From positions 11,482,501-11,546,500 of the forward strand of contig JAYKKI010000063.1 in assembly GCA_039881145.1 (NCBI GenBank): 64,000 bases of DNA. The letters are read 5' to 3'. Positions 11,581 through 23,390 of the stretch are shown in pieces. The stretch is from Druceiella hillmani (lineage: Eukaryota > Arthropoda > Insecta > Lepidoptera > Hepialidae). How positions within the stretch are numbered: the stretch's first letter is position 1; the number at the start of each line of letters is the position of its first letter. Both the position numbers and the translations under genes were made by a program. The notes under the pieces were generated by a model that saw only the letters and a list, made by a program, of their open reading frames with translations, was not told the origin of the DNA and searched no databases.

Positions 11581-14369
11581 TTATCCGTTTCTAATCGAAT
11601 TAGTTATTCTTTTTTCGCCTCAACATAGGAATGAATTTCTGAGCTCATAAGTTAATCGTTTTGCTTGTTCTGCTGAACACTCTCAAATTGTAAAGTCCCC
11701 AGTAAATAGGATGCTCTTTTCAGATTTTATACGCGTTTAAAAGCGCACATACGTATATATTAACGTAATTATTAATGAATTTTATGAGATAAATATATGA
11801 TGAGATTTAATATTCAAATACTCTCAAACTCTGTTAACAAACATTTTCAATGTTTTGATTTATGAAAGTATAATTTAAAATATTATTAATACGTATGAAA
11901 AAATCCCAGTCTACATATTAAAGATATTGGAAAAAAATGGTTAAAGATTAAAAGAACCTGAAAGGAATATAAATATACTACAGATAATTATAGTCTTAAT
12001 TCCAATTTTACTAATATTTATTTACACGCGCATCACTTAAAATCGCTGACAAACTTCGAGCATCATTAAAAAAATTATATTATGCACGTCACTTAAAAAT
12101 TACTGAATGATTACACTTTTCACTTAATAATCAATGAGAAATTATAAGCATGACCTAAATATTACAAAGAAATAATGCGAAATACTTAAAAGTTATTAGA
12201 AAAATTAAAAAAATACCTTCACATGAATTACAGGAGGAAGAAGAGGGAGGGTTACTTTACACAGTGCTGGAAACTTAATATTTCCCAAGCAAGGTTTACA
12301 CATAAAGAATGGTAAAAAACTTAGTTTCATTTCGTAAGGAATATCCCATTGGATGGCTTGCCCGGAACAAATGTGTTACAGTTTTACGTTTATAAAGTAT
12401 TTCCCTTCCAAAAAAGATTTTATTTTTAATATTGCAAATTAATTGATCTACACCTGAAGGATCTATTTGCAAAATTTCGTGCAAATAGGTTAAAAACTAT
12501 AGAAACTGTTGTGATAGACAGACGGATGAACATCATGACGGATGACGAAATTATAAAAGTGTAATGTTTTACTATGACATCATATATATTTAGAGGTCTA
12601 GCTACAAAAACATTGGTTTAAATTTTGAGAAAATTTTATTTTATTACATTACAAATTTCCTCCACTATAACGTTTTGTAAACCCTACTCCTAATTTTTGG
12701 GCATTAAACTTCGCCCGTCTAAAATATTATTTCCTTTGTTCGTGTTCACTTTAATGGACCAGTCAAGTTCAAAAAATCAAAATAACGCAACTATGCCATT
12801 ATAAGAGACTAAATCATCGTCATTGATATAATTTCTCAACGAAAACAACATGACACCTACAAACTATACAAGACAATTTATTAATTTTTTACTCTTCGTT
12901 ATTGAACGAACTGCCCACCCTATCGGTACCGGTTCACAACCGTTAAAGTCGTATTTATTTCATTAAATATTTCGACCTTTTTATTTATATATTATTATGC
13001 TTTCCATGAAATAAATTTTCAAATGAAATCAACAACGAAGGCCTGGATTGTTTTCGAACCAATATTGTGAGCAATGGACTACTTCGTTAATTAATTGCGC
13101 ACTGCAATTACAAGGTAACTGAAATTAAATCCAACCCCAACGTAAGACATGTCGGGGTCGCATCTTCTCGAAGTTCTAACCACTCTACTTCCAACTAATA
13201 CTAATTAACTCTTATGGTTTGTAGTTGCGGTTTTGCAAATTTCCCAGCCAGCAATTTTGGATTAACTGAGCTTGTAATCTAGACTAGGTGGATGAGCTTT
13301 CCCAATATACAATTTATACACGTACTTAGACGTGAATATACTGATTAAGTTAGATCAAAATTTGGGACTCACGAAACTAAGATTGTGAACTTCGGAGAAT
13401 TCTTACTTGCAAAGTGTTCTCATAGTCTACCACTAAATTTACAGTCTACGTATGTCCAAAAAGTCATTTCTTTAGTCACTAAATTTGAAATTCATATCTT
13501 GTAATGTAGAAAAAACTTTACGTGGTCGAATAAAAGAGATATCAGTTTTTAAGTAATTTATATTCAAACTAGTGTTAAGTGTTAGGTTTCGTACTTCCAA
13601 CGTTTTTGTTTGTTATTATTATTAAATAATTATTTTCGTTCTTCCAAACTTTTCTATGTAAAATACATTTTCGTCTAAATGCAACTATATTCTTAACTTA
13701 AAGATTCATAATGCATTTGGTCTAAATTTCCTCATATTTAAAACATTCGCACCATTGCTGTGTATTGCGGCAAATAAAAAAAAAAATATTATATTTTTTT
13801 AGACCCTAAAATTGAAATTTTTGTATTATAATAATGAAAAAAAATTACAAGGATGAATAAGGGTAATATACATTTTGACAGAATTTTTACTCGAATCAGT
13901 TTATAATGTTAACATGCATACCTGTGCTGGTTTCATTTCAAGTTGTCATTGAATAATTGAATTAATTCTTCAAAAAATTTTCTACATAAAATATATTTTC
14001 GTGTAAATAAATTCATTTGATATAATACGTTCGTACCATCATTGTTTCCAGCGAATTAAAAATTTTACATTTTCTACAAAGTTTTCACATTTAGGATAAT
14101 TGTGTAGAAAATGTAAAAACACATTGAAGATATTTTATAGGTTGTAAAGGTATATGGAACCATTCATAATTATAAAAAGGCTCTTTTTCTGACTGATTTT
14201 ATACATCACGCGAAGTAAAATTTGGTCAATTAACCCAATGAAAATTATGGGAAATTAAACTGAGCATATGCTAGGCAATAAGCAACATCTATACATTCTG
14301 TAAAACAAGTAATATTTTACAGAAATACATTATTATCGAAATAAATACTGAAGCAAAAAAGGTGGCCAT
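11581..14369. other. AT-rich stretch with faint repeat traces, no gene
   Basis: Around 12455-12545 the wording GCAAAATTTCGTGCAAATAG followed by GATAGACAGACGGATGAAC resembles the 'CAAATTTCAT...AGACAGACAG' tail found in many insect interspersed repeats. A GC-richer patch at 13015-13390 is unidentified; its minus strand around 13200-13120 has a weak match to tRNA promoter boxes (GAGTGGTTAGAAC and GGTTGGATTT), too weak for a SINE call. Confidence 0.5.
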
Positions 14370-15130
14370 ATTAAGGAATTAATTCTTATTCTATTAAACT
14401 TTAAATCTACCGCGACACACATTAGGGAGTAGTTTCCGTTGACGTATCTGAAGCTGCTGCAAAACGATAATTCCAATGGTTTCCGAATGACGATTGTACG
14501 TCAAGGGTTGTATTGTACCAACCCAGGTCTGGCAGAAGATTGACATAGATAAATTAAAATCACCAATTTAAGAAGATCCCAAATTATTAACGCAGGCTTT
14601 TGCAACTCAACTTTCTAGCTTTCTCGGTTCGGCAAAGAAACCACTACACGAGTTAGGCAAAGCCCACAAATTTAGTGTTTGGGTACGCCATGCGCTCAAC
14701 TAGGATAAACTAAATGATTATTCAAACATATCTACATAGCTGTTATTTTTCGGCGTACGTTCATCTGGTTAAACCACCTTAACACCGGGAATGGGAAGTG
14801 GACTGTATGAATCACAACCTTGAAGTCCAGCGGTTAGGTGAAAAGGAATTGGCCAAACTGATTCTAAAAAAAATATTCCATACCAAAAAATATTGTATGT
14901 TTGTTCGTAGATTGATAGAATTATATATTGAGAAATACTTCCTAATAATACAACTATAACCGCGAAAACGCTCTTCAATCAACTTTAAAATTCCAGATTT
15001 GAATTTCCTCGAAAAACTCCACAATTTTTTATCTACATGATAATGCCTGTCGGCAATTCTTTGCTTCAATTGTTCAATTAAAAACCAGAGAGTTTTGATT
15101 TTGATGCGATCCATTATACACTAAATAGAT
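14370..15130 (+). pseudogene. mariner-family DNA transposon transposase relic
   Basis: Reading the plus strand across frames gives an ordered set of mariner hallmarks. From 14441: SEAAAKR, stop, FQWFPNDDC, then QPRSGR (the conserved PRSGR linker). After a frame change at about 14587: KPLHELGKAHKFSVWVRHAL (the WVPHEL motif). Then LTPGMGSG in place of TGDEK, so the first catalytic aspartate is lost; EILPNNTTITAKTLFNQL; and finally FYLHDNAC at about 15027-15050 (the HDNA block with the second catalytic aspartate), trailing into PLYTK and a stop. Spacing from first to last motif is about 590 bp, near the normal distance, so the body is almost complete while the extreme N-terminus and the last quarter are lost. 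At least five stops and two or more frameshifts exclude function. Minus-strand frames of 69 and 100 codons over 14769-15114 are antisense shadows. Confidence 0.85.
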
Positions 15131-15384
15131 GGACATTATTAATCAAAAATGACGATGCGCATGTTGCGTATGAAAAGTTACAATAAATTCAGTAAACTAT
15201 AACGGCCCTTATTGATAAGAAACTTATATAATTTAATTATCGATCAGAACGAATTGTAAAGCCTATATATGTGCCTCACGGAGAAAACCAGATACTGATA
15301 TTTTTTATCACTCTATTACGAAATATGGTTTGTTGCTATGAGCGCATAATTCTCACTCGAATATGAAGGACGATAAATTAATTT

Positions 15385-15850
15385 ACAGGTTGTTAAATTG
15401 ATATATTAAGCCGGCTTCTGCAATTTCTGATTACAATAATACATTAAATTATTTCAGTGTTACTGCTGGGGCTAAGCGTCCTGCAGTGCAAGCACACTGG
15501 ACGCCGCGTGGCGTTATCGAAGCGATATTTATTTTATTTATTTATTTTATTTATCTACTTTAATGTATCTAATTGATACATATGGCGGACTTATTGCTAC
15601 GTGAGCAATCTCTTACAGCCAACCATAACACCCGTCCAGCCCCGCTCGACGAACGGCCGGGAATCGAACCCGGGTCTCCCCGGTGCGCCGCGTCGTCACA
15701 GGCCGTATGCCTTGTGATCAACCCAACACACCACGGCGACGACTATATTTAATGTAACACGTTGAATTCCTTATTCGGCTTTGAGTATTGTGCGATACAG
15801 TATTACTTTGCAGACAAAATAATTGATTATATTGATAATTCAATGTTTTT
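15385..15850 (-). repeat. Inverted fragment of the 45-62 kb repeat (modules E/F), split by a SINE
   Basis: On the minus strand the part left of the SINE (15465-15515) pairs with the GC-rich core of module F: plus-strand GCTAAGCGTCCTGCAGTGCA and ACACTGGACGCCGCG correspond to the reverse complement of the module at 57580-57630 (GGTTAAGCGTATTACAGTGC, AAGCGCACCAGGCGC). Right of the SINE, CTTTGAGTATTGTGCGATAC continues the same module (CTTTGAGTATTGAGCGATAC in the 57.6-kb copy). It then runs into module E (TACTTTGCAGAC versus TATTTGGCAAGA). The element is therefore older than the SINE inside it. Confidence 0.75.
15522..15742 (-). mobile_element. tRNA-derived SINE, copy 1
   Basis: On the minus strand the element starts GTCGCCGTGGTGTGTTGGG (A-box region, plus 15716-15742) and carries a perfect B box, GGGTTCGATTCCC (plus 15659-15671). 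A unique body follows, with AGAGATTGCTC, and it ends in an (AATAAA/TAAAATAA)n tail at plus 15522-15550. A possible 7-bp target duplication ATATTTA flanks it, but the tail makes this ambiguous. It aligns throughout with 36553-36761. RNA polymerase III type promoter boxes make it a former Pol III transcript; no protein is encoded. Confidence 0.88.
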
Positions 15851-16317
15851 CTAAACTTTATTTTTCATAGCGTTTTTGTTTACGATAATTAAACGTGAAT
15901 GGTATTAGTGTGCTATTTAAAGTAAGGAACAGCAGATCTGATTTTAGAGCGCAGTCCTTGGCTATAAATTATGATAGTTTGGGACTTAATTATAATGATG
16001 TTAAACAGCGCTATACCAGATAACTATGAATTTTCATGAATTGTCCTTAACGGAAATTTATGAAATAGGCTACATCGAAATAATGAGACTACTTTCAAAG
16101 TCAAGATAAATAATTTTTTAGCCATAATCATTGTTTTTTCATCATTATCTCAACATCTCATTATTTTAATATTGCTATAATAATAAATTTTCCTTTATTA
16201 AAAACTTTCAAACGTAATAAAAACAATTTCTATAGCTAATAACTTATTCTTCCAACGTTAGGTGTCAAATCTATCTTTAGGTTTTTTCATCGTATAGTCC
16301 AATTTTACGTCACGTTT

Positions 16318-16327
16318 TATAAAAGGC
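16318..16327 (+). promoter_or_regulatory. Isolated strong TATA-box match
   Basis: TATAAAAGGC fits the eukaryotic TATA consensus unusually well, followed by a GC-richer GCCGCTTGGG. There is no recognisable initiator or downstream coding exon, so this may be chance in AT-rich DNA. Confidence 0.2.
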
Positions 16328-16328
16328 C

Positions 16329-17776
16329 GCTTGGGAAAGAATTGAAAGTGCCCAATATTACTTAACTTTCGTGCTTAATCATATTTTATTTCAAGTTATT
16401 TTCTCCAGGCTCATAAGAAAATAACTTTTAAAGTTTAAAAGAAAAGAAATTTACTTTAAAAATATAAATCAACTTTATACGGAATAGAAATTTAATTTAT
16501 GACATTAAATATGTAGAATGCTTAGGAGGTTTTGCTTATATCTCGGGAAATGCTGTACTATACACAGTATCTGAATTTCCGTTTGCGACACTAGTATTCG
16601 ACACTAGCATTCGAATATATGAATAGTGGAAAATGAGGAAGTGAGAAAAATTCGTGGATTCAAAACGACTGTGGAGGTTTGCAACCCCCAGAGCCATTTA
16701 ACCATAATTATTTTCATTAGTCTCTAAAAATTGATTTTAAGGAAATCGGGTTTAATGTAAATTATAGTGAAATTTTCTTGTACATGAGGATAAAATTAAG
16801 ACAAAAATCTAATTTAATTTTTCTTGTGTGACATAAATAAACGTTTGATTGAACATCGTATAATATTTTTCTTATTTTTCCATTATCAATTGAGTAAATT
16901 ATAACAACCCTTATAAATTAACATTATATTTAAACATATTATTGAAAACTGATATTAAAATTTAAGTTTACCTTTTATAATGTTCTATACTTTTAACTTC
17001 ATTCTAAGTAAAACAATAAACTTCATAAAATAATTTTTACGATTCTAAAAATTGTTTAAACGTTCTTTTTAGCACTGATTTAGGATAAAAATACCTAGTT
17101 TCATCTTGTTAATTCGATATCTGTGTCAGGTTTCACGAAAATCTGTTCATTTGTACAGACATTTATACAGGTGTACATTGCAAACAACAAAATATATAAA
17201 CTTTTGTATTGTAACATTAGTGAGGTTCAATATTACTCAGTTATTCCAGATTGCAAAACGTGTCAATAGATAAAAGTGTTGAAATTTCTATAATTATACG
17301 CAGAGATATATATTATTAAATATTAGAGGATGCTACACTAGCATCTGCTTCTCGGTTAGAAGGTTTTCCAAAGTGCTTCTCCTGAGCGTAAAACTGTTCA
17401 ACTTTTATTTTAAGTTTCATGTTTTCCTTATTGTAACTTTCCCTATTTTATTTAATTGCCCGTTACAAAAAATATGTTTACTCAGAATACCAAGAAACAA
17501 AACATTTTTTCCAAGAATTGTAATCAATATATTAAATATTGATATTTATTAATAATTCCGAACATGGTCTAACACATTATTTTGAAAGAAAACCAGCCAA
17601 GTGCACACTTATTATAATAGGTCGATATTATAATCCTAGAGATCTTGTCTTTTTTTCATAATTTTAGGATAGATACAAAGATTTGGGTGAATTTTCAATA
17701 TATACCTGAATACATACAACGTAAAATTACGAAAAGGTGAATGTCGCAAATCTTTATAACTATTCGTAGCTCTTTG
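16329..17776. other. AT-rich stretch without recognised gene
   Basis: No gene is visible. A short direct repeat CGACACTAGTATT / CGACACTAGCATT lies near 16586-16615. A faint 'AGTTTCAT...ACAGACATTTATACAG' phrase near 17095-17170 resembles the tail wording of insect interspersed repeats. Confidence 0.5.
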
Positions 17777-17805
17777 AAACAGTGTGGGGTTTCCCCACAC
17801 TGTTT
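17777..17805. repeat. Perfect 13-bp hairpin with 3-nt loop
   Basis: Arms AAACAGTGTGGGG and CCCCACACTGTTT are exact reverse complements separated by TTT. The arms are much more GC-rich than the surroundings. No terminator context or gene is nearby. Confidence 0.95.
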
Positions 17806-18861
17806 ATGAAATTTCAAATTTTTTTCCAGTCCATAATTCTACCCCTCTCCCTAGAAAGATTTTCTATAAAATTTTCGGAGAATATTTAAAAATTTATATT
17901 TGATGCTAAAACAAAAGAAAAACATATACCCAATGTTTGTGTACCATCTCACAATTCTTGGATCTTTAAAATATGGAATCTTATTTTACTTAAAATAAAT
18001 TATTATCCTTATTTTTGAAATTCCGTGAATTTATGAAGGATAATTTAATAAAAAATTGGAAAGAAATATTTCACTTACTTCAACTACATATTCGGTTGGC
18101 ATATTTAAAGTATTATATCGTGTAACTTGTTAATGGTTGCCTGTTAAAAAAGACGTTGTATTTATTACGTCGGAGTTAAAATATATAAATAATTTTCAAA
18201 TATCAAAAACTCAAAGAAATGATTAAACTAAGTATTGGTCACCATAAAAACTAAAAGTGTTTTCTAATTAATTCTGTCGTTTTATTTTTTTATAAAAATG
18301 ATAATGGTCACCAATACTTACGCACGATATGCACCACTCATGGCCAACATAAGACTCAATTGTGCCAAAGTTACATTTAATGGCCTACTTATTTTATATG
18401 TTTTCATCTCTGCCAAAGAAAAGAAACAAAATATTAAAAACGGTAACAAAATATATAAGTATCATTTATAAATCACCTTTGTGGGTGACTGTATCGTTAC
18501 CCATTATGAGACTAATAACATTTGTACTTGTTTTTCCATAAATCAGTAATGAATCTGCATATGTAGTTATCGTAGGTATAACTTACGATACTAGCAATAC
18601 ATCGCAACCTCCTGCAATAGCAGGTATATAAAATAAACGCGATACCAGTGCCAGAATACCTGGCGGTGTTCTAGCACTTGTATCGACTTTTTTTAATTGA
18701 CAATTGTCTATTTAAAAATATGTATATTATGTTCGTTATTTCCGTACAATCGAAAGGAAATTTTATATATTTTTTTAATGCATAGTATTTAAGTCTTCTA
18801 ATTTAAATTTAGAATAATCTATTAACATAGAAGTAGCACATTGTTTATTACGAAACTTGGC
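17806..18861. other. AT-rich stretch without recognised gene
   Basis: Nothing supportable. A GCAGGTATATAAAATAAACGC stretch near 18620 contains a TATA-like word without other promoter signals. Confidence 0.5.
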
Positions 18862-19290
18862 CCTAAATGGGCTAGGTATCGTAAAACACGTTAGAAATCT
18901 TGTTTCGAACGAATTTCAGAGAAAGATGTTCAGATTTTACTAATTAGTGAGGGTACATAATATTTGTTGCACTAATTAAGGGTACACAGATTTAAGGGTA
19001 CATAATATTTTTTGCACTAACTAAGGGTACATACATTTAAGAGTCCTAAATGGGCTAGGTATCATAAAACACGTTAGAAATCTTGTTTGGAACGAATTTC
19101 AGAGAAAGATGTTCAGATTTTACTAATTAGTAAAGATACATAATATTTGTTGCACTAATTAAGGGTACACACATTTAAGGGTACGTAATATTCGTTGCAC
19201 TAACAAAGGGTACATACATTTAAGAGTACATAATATGTGTTGCACTAATTAAGGGTACACACATTTAAGTGTACATAATATTTGTTTATT
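18862..19290. repeat. Nested minisatellite: 45-bp repeat inside a 183-bp duplication
   Basis: CCTAAATGGGCTAGGTATC begins at 18862 and again at 19045, giving a 183-bp direct duplication. Each half ends in a run of a 45-bp unit (GGGTACATAATATTTGTTGC then ACTAATTAAGGGTACACACA) with starts at about 18952, 18997, 19133, 19178, 19223 and 19268. The second half has more inner copies than the first. Confidence 0.9.
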
Positions 19291-19694
19291 GTTAAGTTAA
19301 ACGAAACATGTCAGTGATTCTTGTGATATTTCTTGATGAGAAATCCGAAGAAATAGCCAGAGCAACTCTTGCCGCTTCCTAGCAGAATAAGTAAAAGAGG
19401 AAGTCCGATAATCGAGTATATATATATCTAGGATATAACATTCTTTTCAAAGAGAGTTTTGTTTTGCTTTAGCATACAAATTGTTTTTAAATATTTTTTA
19501 ATGTTAGCTCAAAGTTGAGATATGTGCGCGTTAATATCCTTTTACGCTATGCCAAAATTCAAGTTCACACACGTCAAACGATGTCTGAGAAAAATGGTTG
19601 TAATAGACTGACAGATACGTTAGTGATCTCGTAAGTTACCGTTTTTGCATTTTGATACGTCAAACCTTAAAAATTAACGAATAGTAGAATTTTA

Positions 19695-19980
19695 AATCAA
19701 TTTCTAACCTTTAAATTAATTTCTATCAAACCAAATTCGAATTCAATTTTCAAATTTGGAATAAATTTCTTTCAAACTATATTCAAATTTAATTTGAAAA
19801 TTTTGCATTACTTTGAAGGAAACAAAATTAGAATTTAGTTTTGAAATTTAGAATTAAATTCAATTAAACCATACGCCAATTTAGTTTTAAAACTTAAAAT
19901 TATTTTCTATCGAACCAAATTGGAATTAAATTTTAGAACTTAGAATTAATTTGAATCGACCCAAAATTTTATTTACTTTA
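19695..19980. repeat. Degenerate 46-bp AT-rich minisatellite, about six copies
   Basis: The unit AATTAATTTCTATCAAACCA plus AATTCGAATTCAATTTT recurs with many substitutions; (T/C)(A/T)ATC(A/G)AACC(A/T) marks each copy. Boundaries are fuzzy because the flanks have similar composition. Confidence 0.7.
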
Positions 19981-21254
19981 TGTAATAAAGTTTAACATTA
20001 CGAATTCGTTATATAATAAAAAAGAGAAAGTTAATTTCGTACAATCGCCTCACTATAGTGCACTGTAATAAATCAAACCCCTTCACAATTTGCTAGTGCG
20101 GATTATTAAACACACAATCTGAAAGTTTATTGTATTTTCTGTCTTACTCGTAAGATAGGAATGTTGCTATTTGAAAGCTACTCGACTTTAAGAATGATAA
20201 AAGATACAATTATGGGAGCTTTTTTTGTAATACAGTTTAATTGTGTGTGTCACTGTTGATAAAATTTAATTTATTCTCTAACTGGTTTTATTGAGCTTCC
20301 AGTATAAGAATTTAATTTATAAAATACTCTACCAATTTCCATTTCCAAATTAAACAAGTTTTGGAACAAAAACTTCCGAAGATGCTAATGAAATTAACGA
20401 AAATAATTGTCTGCGCAATAACTGATGCGCCATTACGCAACCTTTGTCTTAACACAATAAGAAATACAAGTCAAGTGCGTGTTGAGCACCGCACTCCTTT
20501 TAAATTTATCTGCACCGAATTGAGATTTTCTTTATATGTGCTGTAAATTAAGTGTAACTTTTTCTATTTATTTAATTGTGATATTAATGCTAAATATAAT
20601 TTTTTTAGTTTTTTTTCCTTTCAAAAAACCTGTACGTTCGGTAACAATATAACTAATTTATTCATAATTTTAGTGTATATCCTATATTGCATTTTTTTTA
20701 AAACGTTTTTTTTTCTAAAAATTGCGTGAAAATGTGCTCAAAAGGGATTTATATTATTATCATACTAATAAATGTAGACATAATTAATATCTTTTTGGAA
20801 TCGTCTTATTAACCTCTGTTCAGGAACTCTAAACCAATAGTTCTTTTGATAAAATAATAACAATTTAATTTCAAACAAATACCGTTTTTTAATTTTTATT
20901 ATTCTTCAAGCTCGCATTTGATACTTATAGACAAAATAAATAAACATTATTAAGATTGGGTTAAGGCTGTCTAATAAATGTCTTATTTTTCTTTTCTTAC
21001 ACTCATCTGTTTTGTACGTGCCACTGAAAAAATCATCAAAAGTTTCATTTATCTGTTCTATTTTAATTTTTCATTTCTGCATAATTTGAACGGAAACTGA
21101 AATTACTTTACAATTTGATTAAGATACAATCTGTAATATACACATAAAATTCCTGATCTTCTCAATAAAAATATAAGTAAATGTTTAAGCTAGTTTATGT
21201 AAAAAAACTGTGCCTCGGCATAAATTAATAATTTCATGAAAACAGTTCCAAAAT
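19981..21254. other. AT-rich stretch without recognised gene
   Basis: No coding or repeat family signal. The 61-codon frame at 20361-20546 (plus) has no motif. Confidence 0.5.
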
Positions 21255-21420
21255 ACGCTTATTTGAAACTCATGTTAACATGATGACACGGTTCGGCTTC
21301 CAGTCTCTCTACTTCCTATAACAAAGCCCTGTTTGCACTCGTCTCAGCAGACTACGTTCCCAGATGAATCGGCATTCCTAATCTTTATAAATCTTAGACC
21401 AAACGAAAGTACTTTCGAAA
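21255..21420 (+). repeat. Isolated copy of module B of the 45-62 kb repeat
   Basis: CATGTTAACATGATGACACG, then CTCAGCAGACTACGTTCCCA, then GATGAATCGGCATTCCTAAT and CTTTATAAATC, match the module at 59440-59570 (CATATTAATATGATGACATG; CTCAGCAAACTGCATTCCCT; CAGCATTCCTAATCTTTATA). No other module is recognisable next to it. The frame 21333-21539 reads through it but keeps nothing beyond the module. Confidence 0.75.
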
Positions 21421-21472
21421 ATATAATAAAAACTACACCGCTTCCCTATCATAAACTCAAATTCCCCTATAA

Positions 21473-21503
21473 TAATCTAAGCAATTTCCCATTGCTTAGA
21501 TTA
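21473..21503. repeat. Perfect 12-bp inverted repeat, 7-nt loop
   Basis: TAATCTAAGCAA and TTGCTTAGATTA are exact complements around TTTCCCA. It lies about 50 bp after the isolated module B copy. Confidence 0.95.
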
Positions 21504-22439
21504 CCCGCGCAAACCCCCTTTCGCTCTTGTTTCGTGTAATATTCAAATGCTGTAGGAAGTTTCTAAGAGTAAATTTTTGCTAATTGTCCACCTAAAGATG
21601 TCATAGAACGACACCTAGGTCGTGGTAAAGAATTTAAATAATATAGAAATAATACTACATCACGTAGTTTCATTTACTTAATAAATTAAAGATATACAGT
21701 TGAAGCGAATAAGTAGTAAAAAAATAGTAATACTTATTTAACTCTACAGAAACAAATGGTGCCTGTAAAGTTTAAATATTTATTTATAACTGCGTGGATA
21801 TAAAACCAATGACAGGCTTTTATTATCATGCAAGATTTGTGTAGTGCCTTCACTATGTGAGTCTAATCCATAATTGATTGTATTGACCATTTCATGATAA
21901 AATATTTAAATAAAAAATTAATACGAAAAACGACACACAAATATGAAAATTATATTTGATAAAGATGCCTTTTTAAAATGTTTTTATGAAGGTGAAAATA
22001 ATGTTATTGCTAACCACCATAATATTAAAATGAGACGTTTACGAAAATATACCCTGCACATAGAATTGCATGATAATGAAAGGCTGTTTACGTCTTCGTA
22101 TTACTACGTAAAGAAAATACGTAAACAGACATAAAAACATAAGGAACTTGAATAGAGAAATTTTGCTTTATTTGACGAAAGTTAATTAAAGCATTCCATT
22201 TATTTGTTAATTTTAAACTACGCTGTTATCTCAAATGTAATAAACTGTAATATGTTTGTTTCAAATAGCTAGTCAAGTAGGATGCAATTGAAATGGAAAA
22301 GCTAACCCAAGGTATTGAGTAAAATAATGGTAAAAACTACAAAGTATAATTTGAACTCTGTATTATTAAATAGATGCTCGGATGCGATCTCTTTGTCCTC
22401 GTAAAATGTTGTCTCTACAGCTGTGGACGTAAAGATAGT

Positions 22440-22481
22440 TTTAGATCGGGTACGAAAAGAAAGATTTTTAGATCGGGTACG
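22440..22481. repeat. Short direct duplication, 27-bp period
   Basis: TTTAGATCGGGTACG occurs at 22440 and 22467. Confidence 0.85.
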
Positions 22482-23345
22482 TTATTAAATAGTTGCTGTT
22501 GGCAAAACACTTTCTAAAGTTCATTTTAAGGTTACATAAAATCAAATAAAAGGTAATAATAGGCTCACATTAGTTGCATGCGTATCTTTACGTTGAAGAT
22601 AAGTCATTCTATGATAGTAGGAAATATGCATGTAATTTAAATTTAGTGCAAATATTTTTTCTAATTATTTATCAACTGGATATTATATCTAAACCATTGC
22701 TTTTTAATTGCATAAATTAATTCATAAAAAGTGCAGATTGTGCGAGGAAAATTCTGAACGTCCTGAATAGTGATACAATATTGATATAACATTTTCAGTT
22801 CCGTTTGCTCGAACGCGGTGCATCAGAGAAGGTACATATGTAATTTTGTTTGTAAACATCTGCTGGACTAACTATTACTTGTTATAACTAACGGTGGTTC
22901 CTTGCATTTGATTGAGCAAACATTATTATTTAAAAACACAAAAGTTATTGTTTAGACCATATTGAGTACTCATAAAATCTACTATAAGATTAACAAAAAT
23001 AACGTACAACACCCAAAACTAGAACAATTTCTTTCATAGAATATTTTGCAACCCTTAAAAAAATCTCAATAAAGTATAAAATTGTTTTCCACGAGAAATT
23101 AAACTAAGTTACTTAAGTTACTAAAAGTTATTTATTTTCTTTCACTTATTTATTATAATGATACTGAACTTCCTTCAATAAGTCAATCCATCTTTATTGG
23201 AATAGTAAAACGCCATAATGGGTGAAGAAAATGTGAATAAAATAAAAATGTAAAAATTATATTTCGTTACGCATCATGTTGTTGATAATTTTTTACTCTT
23301 TGTATTTTTAACTTAGTTTTAACATTTATTAATAGCACAAGCAAA

Positions 23346-23348
<3 letters not shown>

Positions 23349-23387
<39 letters not shown>
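23349..23387. repeat. (TA)n microsatellite
   Basis: About 19 TA dinucleotides. Confidence 0.97.

Positions 23388-23390
<3 letters not shown>

Noticed and set aside
13120..13200. Minus-strand GAGTGGTTAGAAC ... GGTTGGATTT as tRNA/SINE boxes
   Set aside because: The B box is poor and no body or tail of a SINE can be followed.
14769..15114. Overlapping minus-strand frames of 69 and 100 codons resembling membrane segments
   Set aside because: The plus strand here carries ordered mariner motifs (TITAK..., HDNA), so these are antisense shadows.
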